NCBI GenBank assembly: GCA_000310025.1
Contig: FN649755.1
Span: forward strand, 2,085,884 to 2,099,127
Reading direction: 5' to 3'
Source: Ectocarpus siliculosus
Lineage: Eukaryota > Sar > Phaeophyceae > Ectocarpales > Ectocarpaceae
Length of the DNA stretch: 13,244 nt
A program made the translations under genes and the position numbers. Within the stretch, counting starts at the first letter, position 1. Each line of letters begins with the position of its first letter. Shown here one piece after another: positions 1-9,800 of the stretch. Below the pieces are notes generated by a model. That model made no database searches. It saw nothing but the letters and a program-made list of their open reading frames with translations, and was not told where the DNA came from.

Positions 1-14
1 AAAAAGACAGGTAG

Positions 15-251
15 TATCGATTAGAAGTACGAGGTGAGACCAATTCATATGTAACGTTACCATCCATTGAGCCGAGATTCGATCCGAACTACTCTAGTCT
101 ATCTATGTACATTGCCACGTCGAGAGAGGTTGAGCACCGCGAGAGCTCCAACCAGCGACGAGGGTATCACGTGGACCAGCTACTTCCAGCGGAGGTAGCC
201 GATCGAGTTCTGTCCGCAATCACATCATCAAGAACGGCGATACAAGGGTAG
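15..251 (+). other. Weak open frame, possible 3' end of an unknown gene
   Basis: A frame of 78 sense codons ends at TAG 249-251. It is closed upstream by an in-frame TAG at 12-14; the first ATG is at about 105 and would give about 48 residues. The C-terminal half has mixed, protein-like composition with a possible amphipathic stretch (DQLLPAEVADRVLSAI). I recognise no family. The only way to make it a terminal exon is an acceptor at the AG of 13-14, which lacks a pyrimidine tract. An open frame this long is not rare by chance when six frames are scanned, so it is a candidate only. The rest of 1-426 shows no gene; on the minus strand it is the 3' flank of the ankyrin gene and includes T-rich runs around 318-338. 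Confidence 0.15.
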
Positions 252-426
252 GTTGATGAATTTCTAGTGGCACACTCATCACACCAACGTGCCTCTGTAG
301 TGCGTTACGATACAGAAAAAAACACGAAAAAAAACAAAGGCATGCTCACTAGTCTGCACTATTTGTACTGAATGGCGTAAACCCAGCCCCAGCATGACAA
401 GACTAAAGCAGCTGATCTCATCGAAA

Positions 427-1686
427 TCACAAATACCCTACAATCGTCCGAAAGATGCCTTCGTCCAATCCAAGGACCCTGTACACCATATTCGACCACT
501 CGCGAGCGGTTCTGCCATCCGCCGCAGCACCTTCCCCGCTGCCGCCGGCTACTTGTTCCCTCTCGACCAGCTTGGTCCGGCTACGAGTTACCCGCAGCAC
601 CGTACTCTCTTGCACGTGGCTGGCGTTCTGCCGTAGACCCAACCTTTCGGGGTGAGCACGGCACAGGACTAGCATACCTCGGCGACGCCATGCTCGGTCT
701 TGCGGAGCGTATTGCAACAGCTTCCACACGCGTTGGACGTTCACGAACATACTGTCCGTTTCTGGAGTCATGCATCCGACAATGTTGCCGGGTGTGTGAC
801 CGTAGGCATCATCGTCTGTTTCGTCTGCGTTCCACCTCAGCAGGAGATCCACTACCTCCACAGCGCCTTCGTCACCAGCCGAGTGTGCTGCAGAGTGTAA
901 CGGAGTCCACCTGGCCTGACCGAGTGCGTGCACATCTGCGCCGTGCTTCAGTAGCGCAAGCGTCGCCTCAAAGTTGAGCTTGCCTGCAGCCGCATGAAGA
1001 GGTGTCTCGCCATTGATTCGAGTTGCTTGGATGTTGGCCCCCGCCTCCACGAGGACGCCAATCGCCTCAACGTTGTTATTGTACGCTGCGTAGTCCAGCG
1101 AAGGCGCACCATGTAGGGTGCAGGCCAAGTTGACATCAACACCGTGCTCGATCAAAGCTTTCATGATACCGATAAAACCACCGTCGACGGCAGCGTCCAT
1201 GGGCGTGACACCATGATCACCCTGTCGAACGGCAACGTCGGCACCGGATGCCAGGAGAAGTTTCACTACGGCGATATGCCCGCGTTCAATCGAGCAATGA
1301 AGAGGTGTCGTCCCTTTTGGGCCCGCAGCATCTATCTCAGCTCCTTCCAGCAGCAACCACCGTGCCATCTCTGTTCTGCCACGCATAGCAGCGAGGTGGA
1401 GCGGGGTAAAGCCATCAAAGGTGTCGTTGATTGATGCTCCGTTCTGCAGCAGACTGTTGGCGACGTCCTGATCGCCGCGCAACGCCGCCGCGTGCATTGC
1501 AACTCCGATCTCTGCTCCGGCCTTCACTAGCTTCTGTACGAGACCTGCCTTCCCTTTGTCAGCGGCGTTCACCACAGCAGCGCTGAGCCAGGCCGCCCAT
1601 TGCTCGGGTGTGCAGGTCTCTGCCATGAAGTCGAATATCTGCTTCTCTGCCCCCTGAAGGGCGCGGCGGGAGATCGTGATCGCCAT
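427..1686 (-). CDS. Ankyrin-repeat protein, single exon, 419 aa
   Basis: The protein carries about seven or eight ankyrin repeats, so it most likely acts as a protein-binding scaffold; no catalytic domain is visible. A short N-terminal segment (1-30) precedes a degenerate repeat (about 33-60). Repeats follow near 62-90, 91-122, 124-157, 158-189, 192-222, 226-256 and 259-293, several with the TPLH hallmark (94-97, 127-130, 228-231, 261-264). The tail (about 312-419) is not ankyrin: it has a basic RAWRRRGMLVLCRAHPERL stretch at 331-349, a low-complexity Gly/Ala segment near 380-391, and ends LDEGIFRTIVGYL. From memory, similar tails occur in brown-algal ankyrin proteins. The ATG at 1686-1684 has A at -3 and G at +4, and the stop is TGA at 429-427. 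The frame is uninterrupted with no sign of decay. There is no signal peptide or membrane segment, so it is probably cytosolic or nuclear. The partner is unknown. Confidence 0.92.
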   Translation of the reverse strand: MAITISRRALQGAEKQIFDFMAETCTPEQWAAWLSAAVVNAADKGKAGLVQKLVKAGAEIGVAMHAAALRGDQDVANSLLQNGASINDTFDGFTPLHLAAMRGRTEMARWLLLEGAEIDAAGPKGTTPLHCSIERGHIAVVKLLLASGADVAVRQGDHGVTPMDAAVDGGFIGIMKALIEHGVDVNLACTLHGAPSLDYAAYNNNVEAIGVLVEAGANIQATRINGETPLHAAAGKLNFEATLALLKHGADVHALGQARWTPLHSAAHSAGDEGAVEVVDLLLRWNADETDDDAYGHTPGNIVGCMTPETDSMFVNVQRVWKLLQYAPQDRAWRRRGMLVLCRAHPERLGLRQNASHVQESTVLRVTRSRTKLVEREQVAGGSGEGAAADGRTAREWSNMVYRVLGLDEGIFRTIVGYL

Positions 1687-1810
1687 TCTTGGAAGTCTCT
1701 ACCGGCGAGGTTTACGTTGTCCCGCGGTCGGCCGCGATGGGGTCGGGGTGACAGGTTGTAGAGGAGCCTGAAATGCACAACACAGCACACGCAATGCGCC
1801 TCAGACACAG
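1687..1810 (-). promoter_or_regulatory. 5' flank of the ankyrin gene with a candidate 5'-UTR intron acceptor
   Basis: On the minus strand a T/G-rich tract runs into TTTCAG, with the AG at 1769-1768, 82 bases upstream of the ATG. This resembles a 3' splice site and suggests a spliced 5' UTR. No matching donor, TATA box or transcription start can be fixed from sequence alone. It could be a chance match in a pyrimidine-rich leader. Confidence 0.35.
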
Positions 1811-3514
1811 TGATTGTTTAAGCTAACGAGTGTCATAATTCGGTCCTGGTCGCCTGCTATTTTCTCGAGCAAAGGTGCTGCACCCCATGGCATACGTTCA
1901 AGTGCATATTGGTCCAATGTGGCTAACGAAAAACAGGCACATGCAACCTCGGAGGCTGTTGGGCGAGGAGTATGCATACCGTGCTTTGGCCAAAAGCAAC
2001 TCTCGCTCCACTAGCGAACTCTGCAAACATCGGCGAGCATCAACACATTCATCTTCCTTCTCAGAGTGGACCAGATCACTCTTTGTATGCGAAACATCGA
2101 CACTTCCTGCTGGCGATCTATCGCACTGGCTGTTGTGATTCACATGACAGTCAACGAGGGGAGGAACCCGTCTCGCGATTTAAACTAAGGCAAGAACTGC
2201 GGTGGGGAGGGAGGGAAAGAAACCAACAAAACATGATGAATTGCCGTGGAACGGCGAAGCCGCCGCCATTTGTCCCTTCATCCCAGGAGGAAAAAAGAAA
2301 AAAAAAGGCTCGAAATATCGGCCTGTTCCAAAGCGATGAAGGGGGTCTCGTTTGATTTCCGCGAGAATTCCGCGAAGCCTAGAAGACCGATAGAGCGCCG
2401 ATTGACGACCTGTTGGCTTCCGAAGAGGAAGAAAATAGGGCACACTTCGTCACACCGGTTTGGTGGTACTCTGACAAGATGTGGCCGTGCTACACCAGCA
2501 TTTGTCCCGGCAATCCGTAGGAGATACCTCACAATTAACCCCGGGAGTTGAAAGGATGAACACAGAAGCGGAAAACTCGCACACGCTATTTCAACAAACG
2601 GAGAAACAGAGGTAACACTGATAAGTTGCGCACATCCACAGAAACACACCCGTCCTACGAGGACCAATCCCTTCCGTACATGGGAAAGCACAGCAGTAAC
2701 AGCAGACCTGGTGCCCGCTCTGGTGCCCGCTCTCTGGCTTACACAACAAGCAGTCTTGCCGTTGGGAAATCTCACAATGATGGTCGACGGTACGATTGCT
2801 GGGAGTCTTTGGGAGAGCAGCAGCTGCAACAGAGCGAAGTCGGGGCGTTGGTGCTGTTGAAGGAGTCGCCAAACGAGACTCAGAACGATAGATATGATGT
2901 CTTCGTCGGACAGCAATAGGTGTAAATAAATAACGCCGCCTCCAGCAACCGAAACATTGGAGGACACGAGTCAGTTGACTAGAAAAATTCCACCACAAAA
3001 AAGGGTGAGGGCGTGCTCTATTTGAACCGTGCTCCTGCTACTTTCCACACCACGCTGCCCCATGGGCTCTATCATGTACTTTCGTGTCCGCCACCGTCGT
3101 TAATTTATGCCGGCGGCAGTGCTGTTAGGTGCCGATGGTCTGGCGGTGCTGCTGTAGCAGGGGCGAGTGTGTAACGGTGTGTGTGTTTGCTCCTCCGCCT
3201 CTGGTGTAGCACTTGACCCAGAGGGGAGCGGATGCACAACCTTGAACACCTGCTTGGATATTCCAGATACGTATGCATGAACTGCGGAAGTCTCCGAGCG
3301 CGTGTGGTGGCCTGGAAGCAGCGCGTCTCGCACAGCATCGCCGGTGGACTGCAGGCATTGACTCGCACCCCATGGCTCTTTACCCCGCCCTACTGGTACA
3401 AAACCTCCTGGGTGACCGTCCTCTTGTGTGTCTCCGGCTCACACATCAAACACGTACTCAAAAAAGTGTTGACGCTGGCGCCAGAATAGATGGGACAAGC
3501 ACGCACATACACAC
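1811..3514. other. Long spacer without a convincing gene
   Basis: No frame here has recognisable domains. The longest, on the minus strand at 2278-2967 (229 codons), is hydrophobic and low in sequence character and looks like chance. Minor structure: a perfect 12-bp direct duplication at 2708-2719 and 2720-2731 (CTGGTGCCCGCT), a purine-rich run at 2282-2308, and TG-rich stretches near 3170-3190. The region probably holds the 5' regulatory sequence of the ankyrin gene at its left end. Confidence 0.6.
2708..2731. repeat. 12-bp perfect tandem duplication
   Basis: CTGGTGCCCGCT occurs twice head to tail. It is a small local duplication in otherwise unique spacer DNA, with no associated gene. Confidence 0.9.
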
Positions 3515-5135
3515 ATCGACACCGCTTTGCGGAAGGAGAAAATTTTTGATTGAGACTCCCCTCTACTTTCGATGGCAACTCGATGCGTATGCGAAGAGCA
3601 CGAGATCGTGACCCAACTGGGCTTATCCGGGTCTTAATTGGGGGGAGGGCCATCTACACCACAGGGTATCCTGGTCAAAAAACGATTCAGCCGGGTACAC
3701 ACTTACTTGGCTGAGTCAAAGGAGCCATGCGGATTGGCCAACGTCCATTTTTACCTTGCCGTGTCCAAAACTGCCCGATGTACACCAGCCACAGCTACGT
3801 TTCTCCCGAAATGTACGCCGGTTTCGGAAACGTGCCCTGATTTGACGGGAAGTAAACCCCTTCCATCGGCCATTTCCTCCGCAGGAATGCACCTTCTGCT
3901 CCTACCGTAGGGCACCAACCATGAACTCTTCCCCATCGAAACAAACAATCAGCGGTACACAGCACGATCAGGACAGCAGCCGATAAATATGTACAGATGC
4001 GGATAACGCAAGCTACGAGTTACGCTCAGGATGCGACCGACCCAGCACGGGTATATGGAATATATGGTTGTAACGTCGGCTTTTAAGAATGTATGCACCG
4101 GTGTGTGGCAGCGAGCCCGTAGTGGCGGAGAGGCGAAATGACACACACATACATTCTCATTGGTCACGACCTTAAAGGATGCATGCGCCGGTGTGTGGCA
4201 GCGAGCCCGTAGTGGCGGAGAGGCGAAAGGACACAACATACATTTTCATTGGTCAGCTGGTTAGCGCGGTCGATGCTAACAAGAAATACACACACCCGAG
4301 CGATTCGTCACGGATGGGGTGAGCGTACTACCCCCTACAAAAACAGAGACTGAACGCGCTGCAACACACGGAATTGGGCTGGAGGACCGGAGGCTAAATG
4401 AGCTGCCTTCTGCACCCTGACGATAGGACTTGCGGGCAGTGCTAAAAGCAGGGCCGACATCGATGGCTACTGGCGTAGGATGACTAGCCGGGCCAATTGT
4501 GCGCTACTGGCTCCTTCCATGATGATTCGCTCGGCGTGTGTTTGTGTCCTCCCGCGTTTCTGCAACCATGAGCTCGCCGCCACACATCCACACATACATT
4601 TCTTTGAAACCCCACTGCTCTCAACTACGCTGGATCGGTCGCATTCTGAGCGTGACTCGTATCGTGCATACACCGCAACATGCAGCTTTCCTTGCCCAAC
4701 GGAATTATGTTATGTGTCATGCACTGTGTTTGTTGCGAGCAGGAAGAGTTCCTGTGGTGGGTAGTATGGCAGGTGCCGAAATAGACGCAGAGGAGGATTT
4801 CGCCTGAAAGGGGTTCCATTTCCCGTCAGATCAGGGTGTGTTTCCGAAACTCGGGAATAATTCTGGAGAAAAGAAGCTATGGCAGAGGTATTACCCGGGT
4901 TATACAGGGCTAATGTGAACGTTGACCAACAAGCAAGGCTCTTTTGACGCTGTCAAACTATGTGTACCCATGGCTGGGTCGCTTTTTGACCAGCGTGCAA
5001 GTCCAATATACGCCCTGTTGTGTCGATTGTTGCCGCTGAAACCATCCATGGTCATGATCATGTGCATGTCCATGAGTTTTGACAGGGTTTGGCAATACTT
5101 TTGAAAAGGTTCTTTGCGGAATGCATGTCGATCTA
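3515..5135. repeat. Long imperfect inverted repeat (diverged palindrome)
   Basis: The reverse complement of the left part aligns with the right part in collinear blocks: 3515-3520 with 5127-5132 (weak outer end), 3671-3770 with about 4893-4993, 3800-3866 with about 4806-4880, 3867-3999 with about 4670-4805, 4011-4050 with about 4628-4663, 4080-4168 with about 4535-4615, and 4296-4313 with 4516-4533. The sum of paired coordinates stays near 8664-8688 for the outer blocks, as expected for one inverted repeat. It rises to about 8829 in the innermost block because the left arm has a 90-bp duplication and about 50 further bases. An unpaired spacer of about 200 bases lies at 4317-4512. The arms look roughly two-thirds identical by eye, so the structure is old. 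Both arms preserve a short reading frame containing GRILSVTR (left on minus, right on plus). It may be a decayed foldback element or an inverted duplication of a former coding segment. No transposase or clear target-site duplication is seen. Confidence 0.8.
4080..4257. repeat. Tandem duplication, unit about 90 bp, two copies
   Basis: Copy 1 is about 4080-4168 and copy 2 about 4171-4257; they share an uninterrupted block from the CCGGTGTGTGGCAGCG motif through GGCGGAGAGGCGAAA, offset by exactly 90. Both lie in the left arm of the long inverted repeat. The right arm has only one, more diverged equivalent (about 4535-4615), so the duplication happened after the inverted repeat formed. The tight match between copies agrees with a later event. 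Confidence 0.95.
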
Positions 5136-5694
5136 TCGTACATGACCCCTCACGGCAGTGCCCCCGAACGCGAACAACTGAATTTCATCAACTTTAGGCA
5201 CGGGGGCTCCGCGACGCGAAATGCGGAGCATTAACGCTCTTCGCGGTCATTGCCGACTACGCGGCCACCAACGGCTTCTTCTGCGCTATCAACGGGATCC
5301 AAGCACCGAATCCACAATATTACAGGCACTAGGCTAAGCGTTGCGGTGTGTACTGCCGCAGAGAACTGGGTCGGTTGAGGTTGATTTCCACAGCGCGACA
5401 GCGGCGTGAAGACAGGCGCCGCAGACCTGCTGCTGTGAACGCAGCTTCGAGTTTGGGGGGGTTGGCGCGAATTGGGTCGATTGCAGCTAGCTGGAGGAAG
5501 AGAGCGAGACCAGAAACGGCGCGACCACAAAGCACCACCTCACCTATCTGTATTTCCAGTACGTTCCAAGCGTCCGACCGTGTGTGGGGTTATATCGTAT
5601 CACTGCTTCTGAAAATCTCAAATCTGCTCAATTTCTCAATTTCTCTACAATAATAGGGGGTCCGCAGATTCGTACAAGGGGTACGCCCATATAT
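5136..5694. other. Spacer with one perfect hairpin, no convincing gene
   Basis: Several minus-strand frames overlap at 5231-5538, one beginning with a hydrophobic, signal-like start, but none shows a domain and they contradict one another. A perfect 7-bp inverted repeat (GCTCCGC at 5206-5212 and GCGGAGC at 5223-5229, 10-base loop) could form a hairpin. No function can be assigned. Confidence 0.5.
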
Positions 5695-5913
5695 TCAAAA
5701 TGCAGAAACATGAACACCCCTTTCCAGATTGTGGCGTATTACGACCTGTTCCACGCCAATTAGTACAAATAGGTAGGTATCATCACGTTTGAGGTGTTGG
5801 TCGTAGTCAATATGACTAATATTCCACCCGCCTGGCGGGAAATCAATCGCGTGCGACGTGCCCGTGAATGATGTACAATTGTCCATTTCTCTGGAACTAC
5901 GAACTTTGAACAA
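5695..5913 (-). CDS. Small orphan ORF, hypothetical, possibly a gene or element fragment
   Basis: An open frame on the minus strand is bounded upstream by TAG at 5922-5920 and ends with TGA at 5697-5695. Its first ATG gives 63 residues beginning MDNCTSFTG and ending ERGVHVSAF; the frame is open for about 10 codons before that. Composition is globular and balanced (Asp, His, Ile, Val and aromatics mixed), unlike the Arg/Ser/Pro-rich chance frames around it, and it is richer in A+T than the neighbouring sequence. It includes DDTYLFVLIGVEQVVIRHNL. I recognise no family. It could be a terminal exon (an AG lies at 5921-5920), a remnant of a mobile element, or chance. Confidence 0.25.
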   Translation of the reverse strand: MFKVRSSREMDNCTSFTGTSHAIDFPPGGWNISHIDYDQHLKRDDTYLFVLIGVEQVVIRHNLERGVHVSAF

Positions 5914-6159
5914 TCTAGTCTATACCATTTCATCGTTTCGTTCTGTCACGGCTGGCTGTTGTTCTGCTCCTCAACATCTCCCATTACAGGGCGGAGCGAT
6001 CCCCAACATGTGAATGCCGGAAAACAACTCCATGCCCGTCCAAGCTATTCAGGAGTCCCTTTGAGGAACAACACTTGTTCTGTGAAGTAAAGAGAGTCAG
6101 CTACGGGATATCCATACGGGCCCGTTGGTGCTTGTTCTGTGATATAAAGGAAGTCATTT

Positions 6160-6199
6160 TCCTCCTCCTCCTCCTCCTCCTCCTCCTCATCCTCCTCCT
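6160..6199. repeat. (TCC)n microsatellite
   Basis: About nine uninterrupted TCC units are followed by an A-interrupted block of three more. The adjacent sequence has a diverged direct duplication of about 28 bp (CTTGTTCTGTGA at 6073 and at 6131), so this is a slippage-prone patch. Confidence 0.95.
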
Positions 6200-6454
6200 T
6201 CACGAGGCTTTTGTAGCTCTCCCGGGACCCCTTTCACGTTCCAAGTGGGAATTCGATCTAGGGTCGATACAGAACGGGCCCGGAGTCAAGCTAAAAGAAA
6301 ACTACAGTAGGCTCAAGCTTTCACCAGAAACACGACATCATGGTCCCAGGGAAAAGAACCAGCGCTCAATCTGGCCACAACAGATGGAACCTTTTTCAGA
6401 AAGAAACAGGACTCCTCCGCCCGTGCTGCGCTACCCACCCCCTACCTAAGTCGC

Positions 6455-6483
6455 TCACCTTTGAGGTCGTATGGCAAAGGTGA
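6455..6483. repeat. Perfect 9-bp inverted repeat (hairpin) in the SAICAR synthase 3' flank
   Basis: TCACCTTTG at 6455-6463 pairs with CAAAGGTGA at 6475-6483 around an 11-base loop. It lies about 295 bases past the SAICAR synthase stop on the minus strand, where a 3' UTR could extend. It could be a 3'-UTR stem-loop or a protein-binding palindrome; nothing else supports a specific role. Confidence 0.6.
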
Positions 6484-6777
6484 ACCCACGGCCTCGAAGC
6501 TTGGTATGTTTAATTCTTACCGGAACAAGAAAACCAGAAGGATGAGATAGCCCAACGCTTCAACGGCATACATACATCGCTCCCATCTTCTTTTTTTACA
6601 TTGCAAGCACCACCGGGCGCCGACCTAGGTAGGGAGCCTTCCAAACACACAGCATCGCTCGGTGTTCCTTGACAAACGTATCGAGTCCGACAAAATCCGG
6701 GCCATCGCATGCCCCACGCACACGACACGTGGACTCGAAGCACGGACGCATGGACAAAAAAGCACGGGAAGTCCTTG

Positions 6778-6870
6778 TCACGCCTCCCGATGGGACTTCA
6801 AAAAGTTCGACACGGACGACGACATTCGCTCGTCCACGGGAGGCCCGTCCTCGCTCGGGAACACGAAATC
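6778..6870 (-). CDS. SAICAR synthase terminal exon (30 codons plus stop)
   Basis: It follows a strong pyrimidine tract ending CCTTCAG (AG at 6872-6871). It encodes [16 protein letters not shown] and a short helical tail ending SHREA before TGA. The pattern (hydrophobic-Pro, acidic stretch, then an amphipathic helix) matches plant C termini, and the phase agrees with exon 6. Confidence 0.9.
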   Translation of the reverse strand, partial: DFVFPSEDGPPVDERMSSSVSNFLKSHREA

Positions 6871-9800
6871 CTGAAGGAAAGGAAAAAACAAAATCGGGAC
6901 AGGGGGGGGGGAGATGATGAGATATAGCGTTGCAACGCACTTCCCTTTCTTCCAATATACGTAGTCGGAAACACAGTTTCCTTACAAGTAGTCGGAAACA
7001 CACCATGAAGGTTTCGGTGTTGGGGAGAGGGAGGGAGGATGTGTGTTGTGTTTTCGACCGGGAGCAAGAATTGCCTGATATTATCAAGAGATACCATTGA
7101 ACGGGGGAGGAGGGGGGGTGACTTGGGGGCGATACCTCGCACAACAAGATGTCTCAATACTGCGTAAAGCTCGGACAAAACAACGAGCGACTGAGGGTAT
7201 ATCTCGAACGGGTAGTCTTTCTGTGACGTTGTGTTTACTTTCTAAAAACAACGAGCGACGACGACCGCAACGGCAACGACAACGAAAACGAAAACGGTCA
7301 CTTTCGACAACAACAACAACGAACACACACCTGCCCCGTGATGATTTCGTAGAGCATGACGTACCGCCGCGACAGCTCTGCCACCAACTCCCTGGGAGCA
7401 TCAGGAACAGTCTCATCCTTGTAAGGGTCGCAGTGCTGCGTAACATTTGTTTCAAGACACGATCACGAATCGTTAAGGTCTTCCCACGGGCGAGGGAAAT
7501 ATGTTCATTTCAACGAAGCAGCGGCCCCAAGCGGAAACTGCGGTAGTGGCCGAAGGTGGGGCAGGAGTGCATTGGTGTCCGTGTTCCCCGCTCTTAACAT
7601 ACCTCGAGACATGTGTGTCGGTATTGGCACTACCGCAGGTTGCACAATATACCCAACCTCCTGGACCGATTTTCAAAGCCCAACTACTCCACGCCAAAGC
7701 GGGTGCCACAACCAAATTTGTTGCGTTTCGGAAAGCTGCTCTCGACGGAAACGATTTCCAGCGCCGCCGCTTTCGACGCCGTCATCGTTTATGCGGCACC
7801 ACAATCGAACTTCGGAAACAGGTCCAGAGGTTGTCGTACATATCTCATGCGACCTGCAGTACGCGTCCGCCAAGCCAGGCCTTCTCTGGCACTGGCAGGG
7901 CGCTTCTCTCTTGGAACCTTTCTCTTGCTCAGAACTCCATACAGTAGAGGTCCATGAATACGGCCGCTCTAGGTCTAAGGGAAAACGCCGGCCTCTAATA
8001 TCGGGCACCCGGCATTATTCATTTAGAGTATGCATATGAGATAACTTCAACATCCCATCTGTGCCAAGCGATTTCACCGGCCTTGAACAGGGCAACCGGC
8101 CAACAATAACCGGCCGTAAACGGGGACCGCTGCTGCTGTATCCTTTCTATGTTGCGGCTCTCTTTATCGCCTCTGGCCGCGAAATTTTCTTTGTGTCTCA
8201 CCTGCGTGTACCAACGTCGGAGAAACTCCTTGTCGATGTTCTCCGGTTCTCTGCCCTGCGAGATGTTCCCCTCGTACGTCTCCTGCGAGCGACACACATA
8301 AGGATAAGGATTCCCCAAAACAAATGTGTCAAGGACGGGCCGGAGATATCGTGCATTGCATCTGCGAGGCGAGAGGGTAGAGGGTGGCGGCGCCAACAGA
8401 TGCCCCCCTTCTGGATGCTCGCTTCGGAAAAATACGCCCGTGGCAAACGGTGTGCTTGCGGTGTTTGTCGTCGTCAGCGTGTTGTTCGCGCCCCGCTCCA
8501 GTCCATTGCCAATCAATCGAATATCCAGAGATGATAGAGGAGCCGAGCGCTCGTGGACAAGGGAGGCAAGGTCGTACAGAGGGCGGCAGCGATGAGTTTA
8601 TGGTGTTGGGAAAAGAGGAGGTGGCTCGTTGTTTTCGGGCAAGAGAGATGAATGGGGGGGAACGATTGATACCCTGCAGGTGGTCTATCGAGGTGAGGGG
8701 AAAAGGAGAGAAGTAGAAACATCGGAGTCATCTCAAAAGACTCTTCCAATTCCGGACCACAACCATCACCACCGTGAACCCGGACAAAAACAATGTATAC
8801 AAAAACCATGAATTGGTATTTTGGTTCGGTCTGGTTCGGTGGGTGCTCGAGTTAAAAAAACACATCAGTTGCGTGGGTTTATTCGACCTTCGTAGACGCC
8901 ACGTTTGGCGGTCAGCTTTTCAAGTTCTCTTGTTAATCTTTAATCACGCCTTTGATACACTACCGTGCTCTCATGAGTCCACTCCGCAGTATCGACAGCT
9001 GCAACCACACCGCACCTTCACCCAGTATCGGCTGGAGTCCGGGGTGTGTATCTCATCAACCAGAATGATGTTCCCGTCGGCATCCTTGCCCAGCTCATAC
9101 TTGGTGTCCACGAGAATCAAGCCCCGTTCTGCTGCCGCCTGCTCGAACAAGTGCCATCCCACCCAGAGCCCCACAGTAAAGCCGGTCATCATCACGTTTC
9201 TAAAGCGATTGACAACAGATTCGACAAGGCTTCCTGTATCAAGATGTAATGATGTTCTGGGGGCGAGATCGAAAACCGTGAAAACTAAGAAAATGACCCC
9301 TGTTCCATTCATTTCCCTAGAGGCTTCCAACATGAATCGATTGGCGAATATTTTCCTCACTCCCTCATCAATCTTGATGTAGTCAAGCCGTGCCCACGGA
9401 GGGCGTTCGCTTCAGTGATACAAGCAAGGCTGTTCAAACGTCACCACAGCCGAGCAGAGAATGAAACGATCATCGTATGACGACAGCCGCAACAACAAGC
9501 ACAACAAAAGTGCTGTTCGTGATACCACCGAAACGGCCGCATTCCAACCACCGCAGCGAGTCTACAGCAGCAGTCTGTCTAGACTGCACACGCTGCGACG
9601 TGTACCTGCGAAAAGGGTATTGTGAGAGCACGGGATAGCGTAGGGGGTCCTGCCCGGAAGACTGTTGTTGATGGTCTAGCCACGTCTTCCAACGCGAGGT
9701 CCGACATACACACCTGTAGGCGTCCGTTTTCCTCTCCTGGTAACGTTCACTGCTGTATGGGGTTCAGCCCCGGCTTCTTTGATTCCATCTCGGGGAAACA

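Larger units (their letters stand above)
5914..6777. other. 3' flank of SAICAR synthase, with microsatellite and hairpins
   Basis: No gene is seen. On the minus strand this is the 3' side of SAICAR synthase and probably contains its 3' UTR and poly(A) site; no canonical AATAAA stands out just after the stop. It holds a short direct duplication (6073-6101 and 6131-6157), a TCC microsatellite (6160-6199) and a perfect hairpin (6455-6483). Confidence 0.5.

Noticed and set aside
394-1434. Plus-strand and other-frame ORFs over the ankyrin gene
   Set aside because: They are shadows of a long intact minus-strand gene with clear ankyrin repeats and have no recognisable content.
2278-2967. A 229-codon minus-strand frame in the left spacer
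   Set aside because: It is hydrophobic and Ser/Arg-rich with no motif, includes the translated 12-bp duplication, and covers a purine-rich simple-sequence run. Length alone is not convincing in this GC range.
7084-7200. Alternative terminal exon for SAICAR synthase starting [10 protein letters not shown] or from the TTTTTAG just upstream
   Set aside because: The pyrimidine tract is good, but the exon at 6870-6778 has an equally strong acceptor, the correct phase and a C terminus that matches the family pattern.
7473-8039. Plus-strand ORFs of about 110-155 codons within the intron between exons 5 and 6
   Set aside because: They overlap each other in different frames, lack motifs and lie in an intron defined by matching splice sites on the other strand.
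8413-8432. A match to the 5' end of animal U6 (GCTCGCTTCGG) in an intron
   Set aside because: The similarity stops after about 12 bases and none of the conserved U6 core follows, so it is a coincidence.
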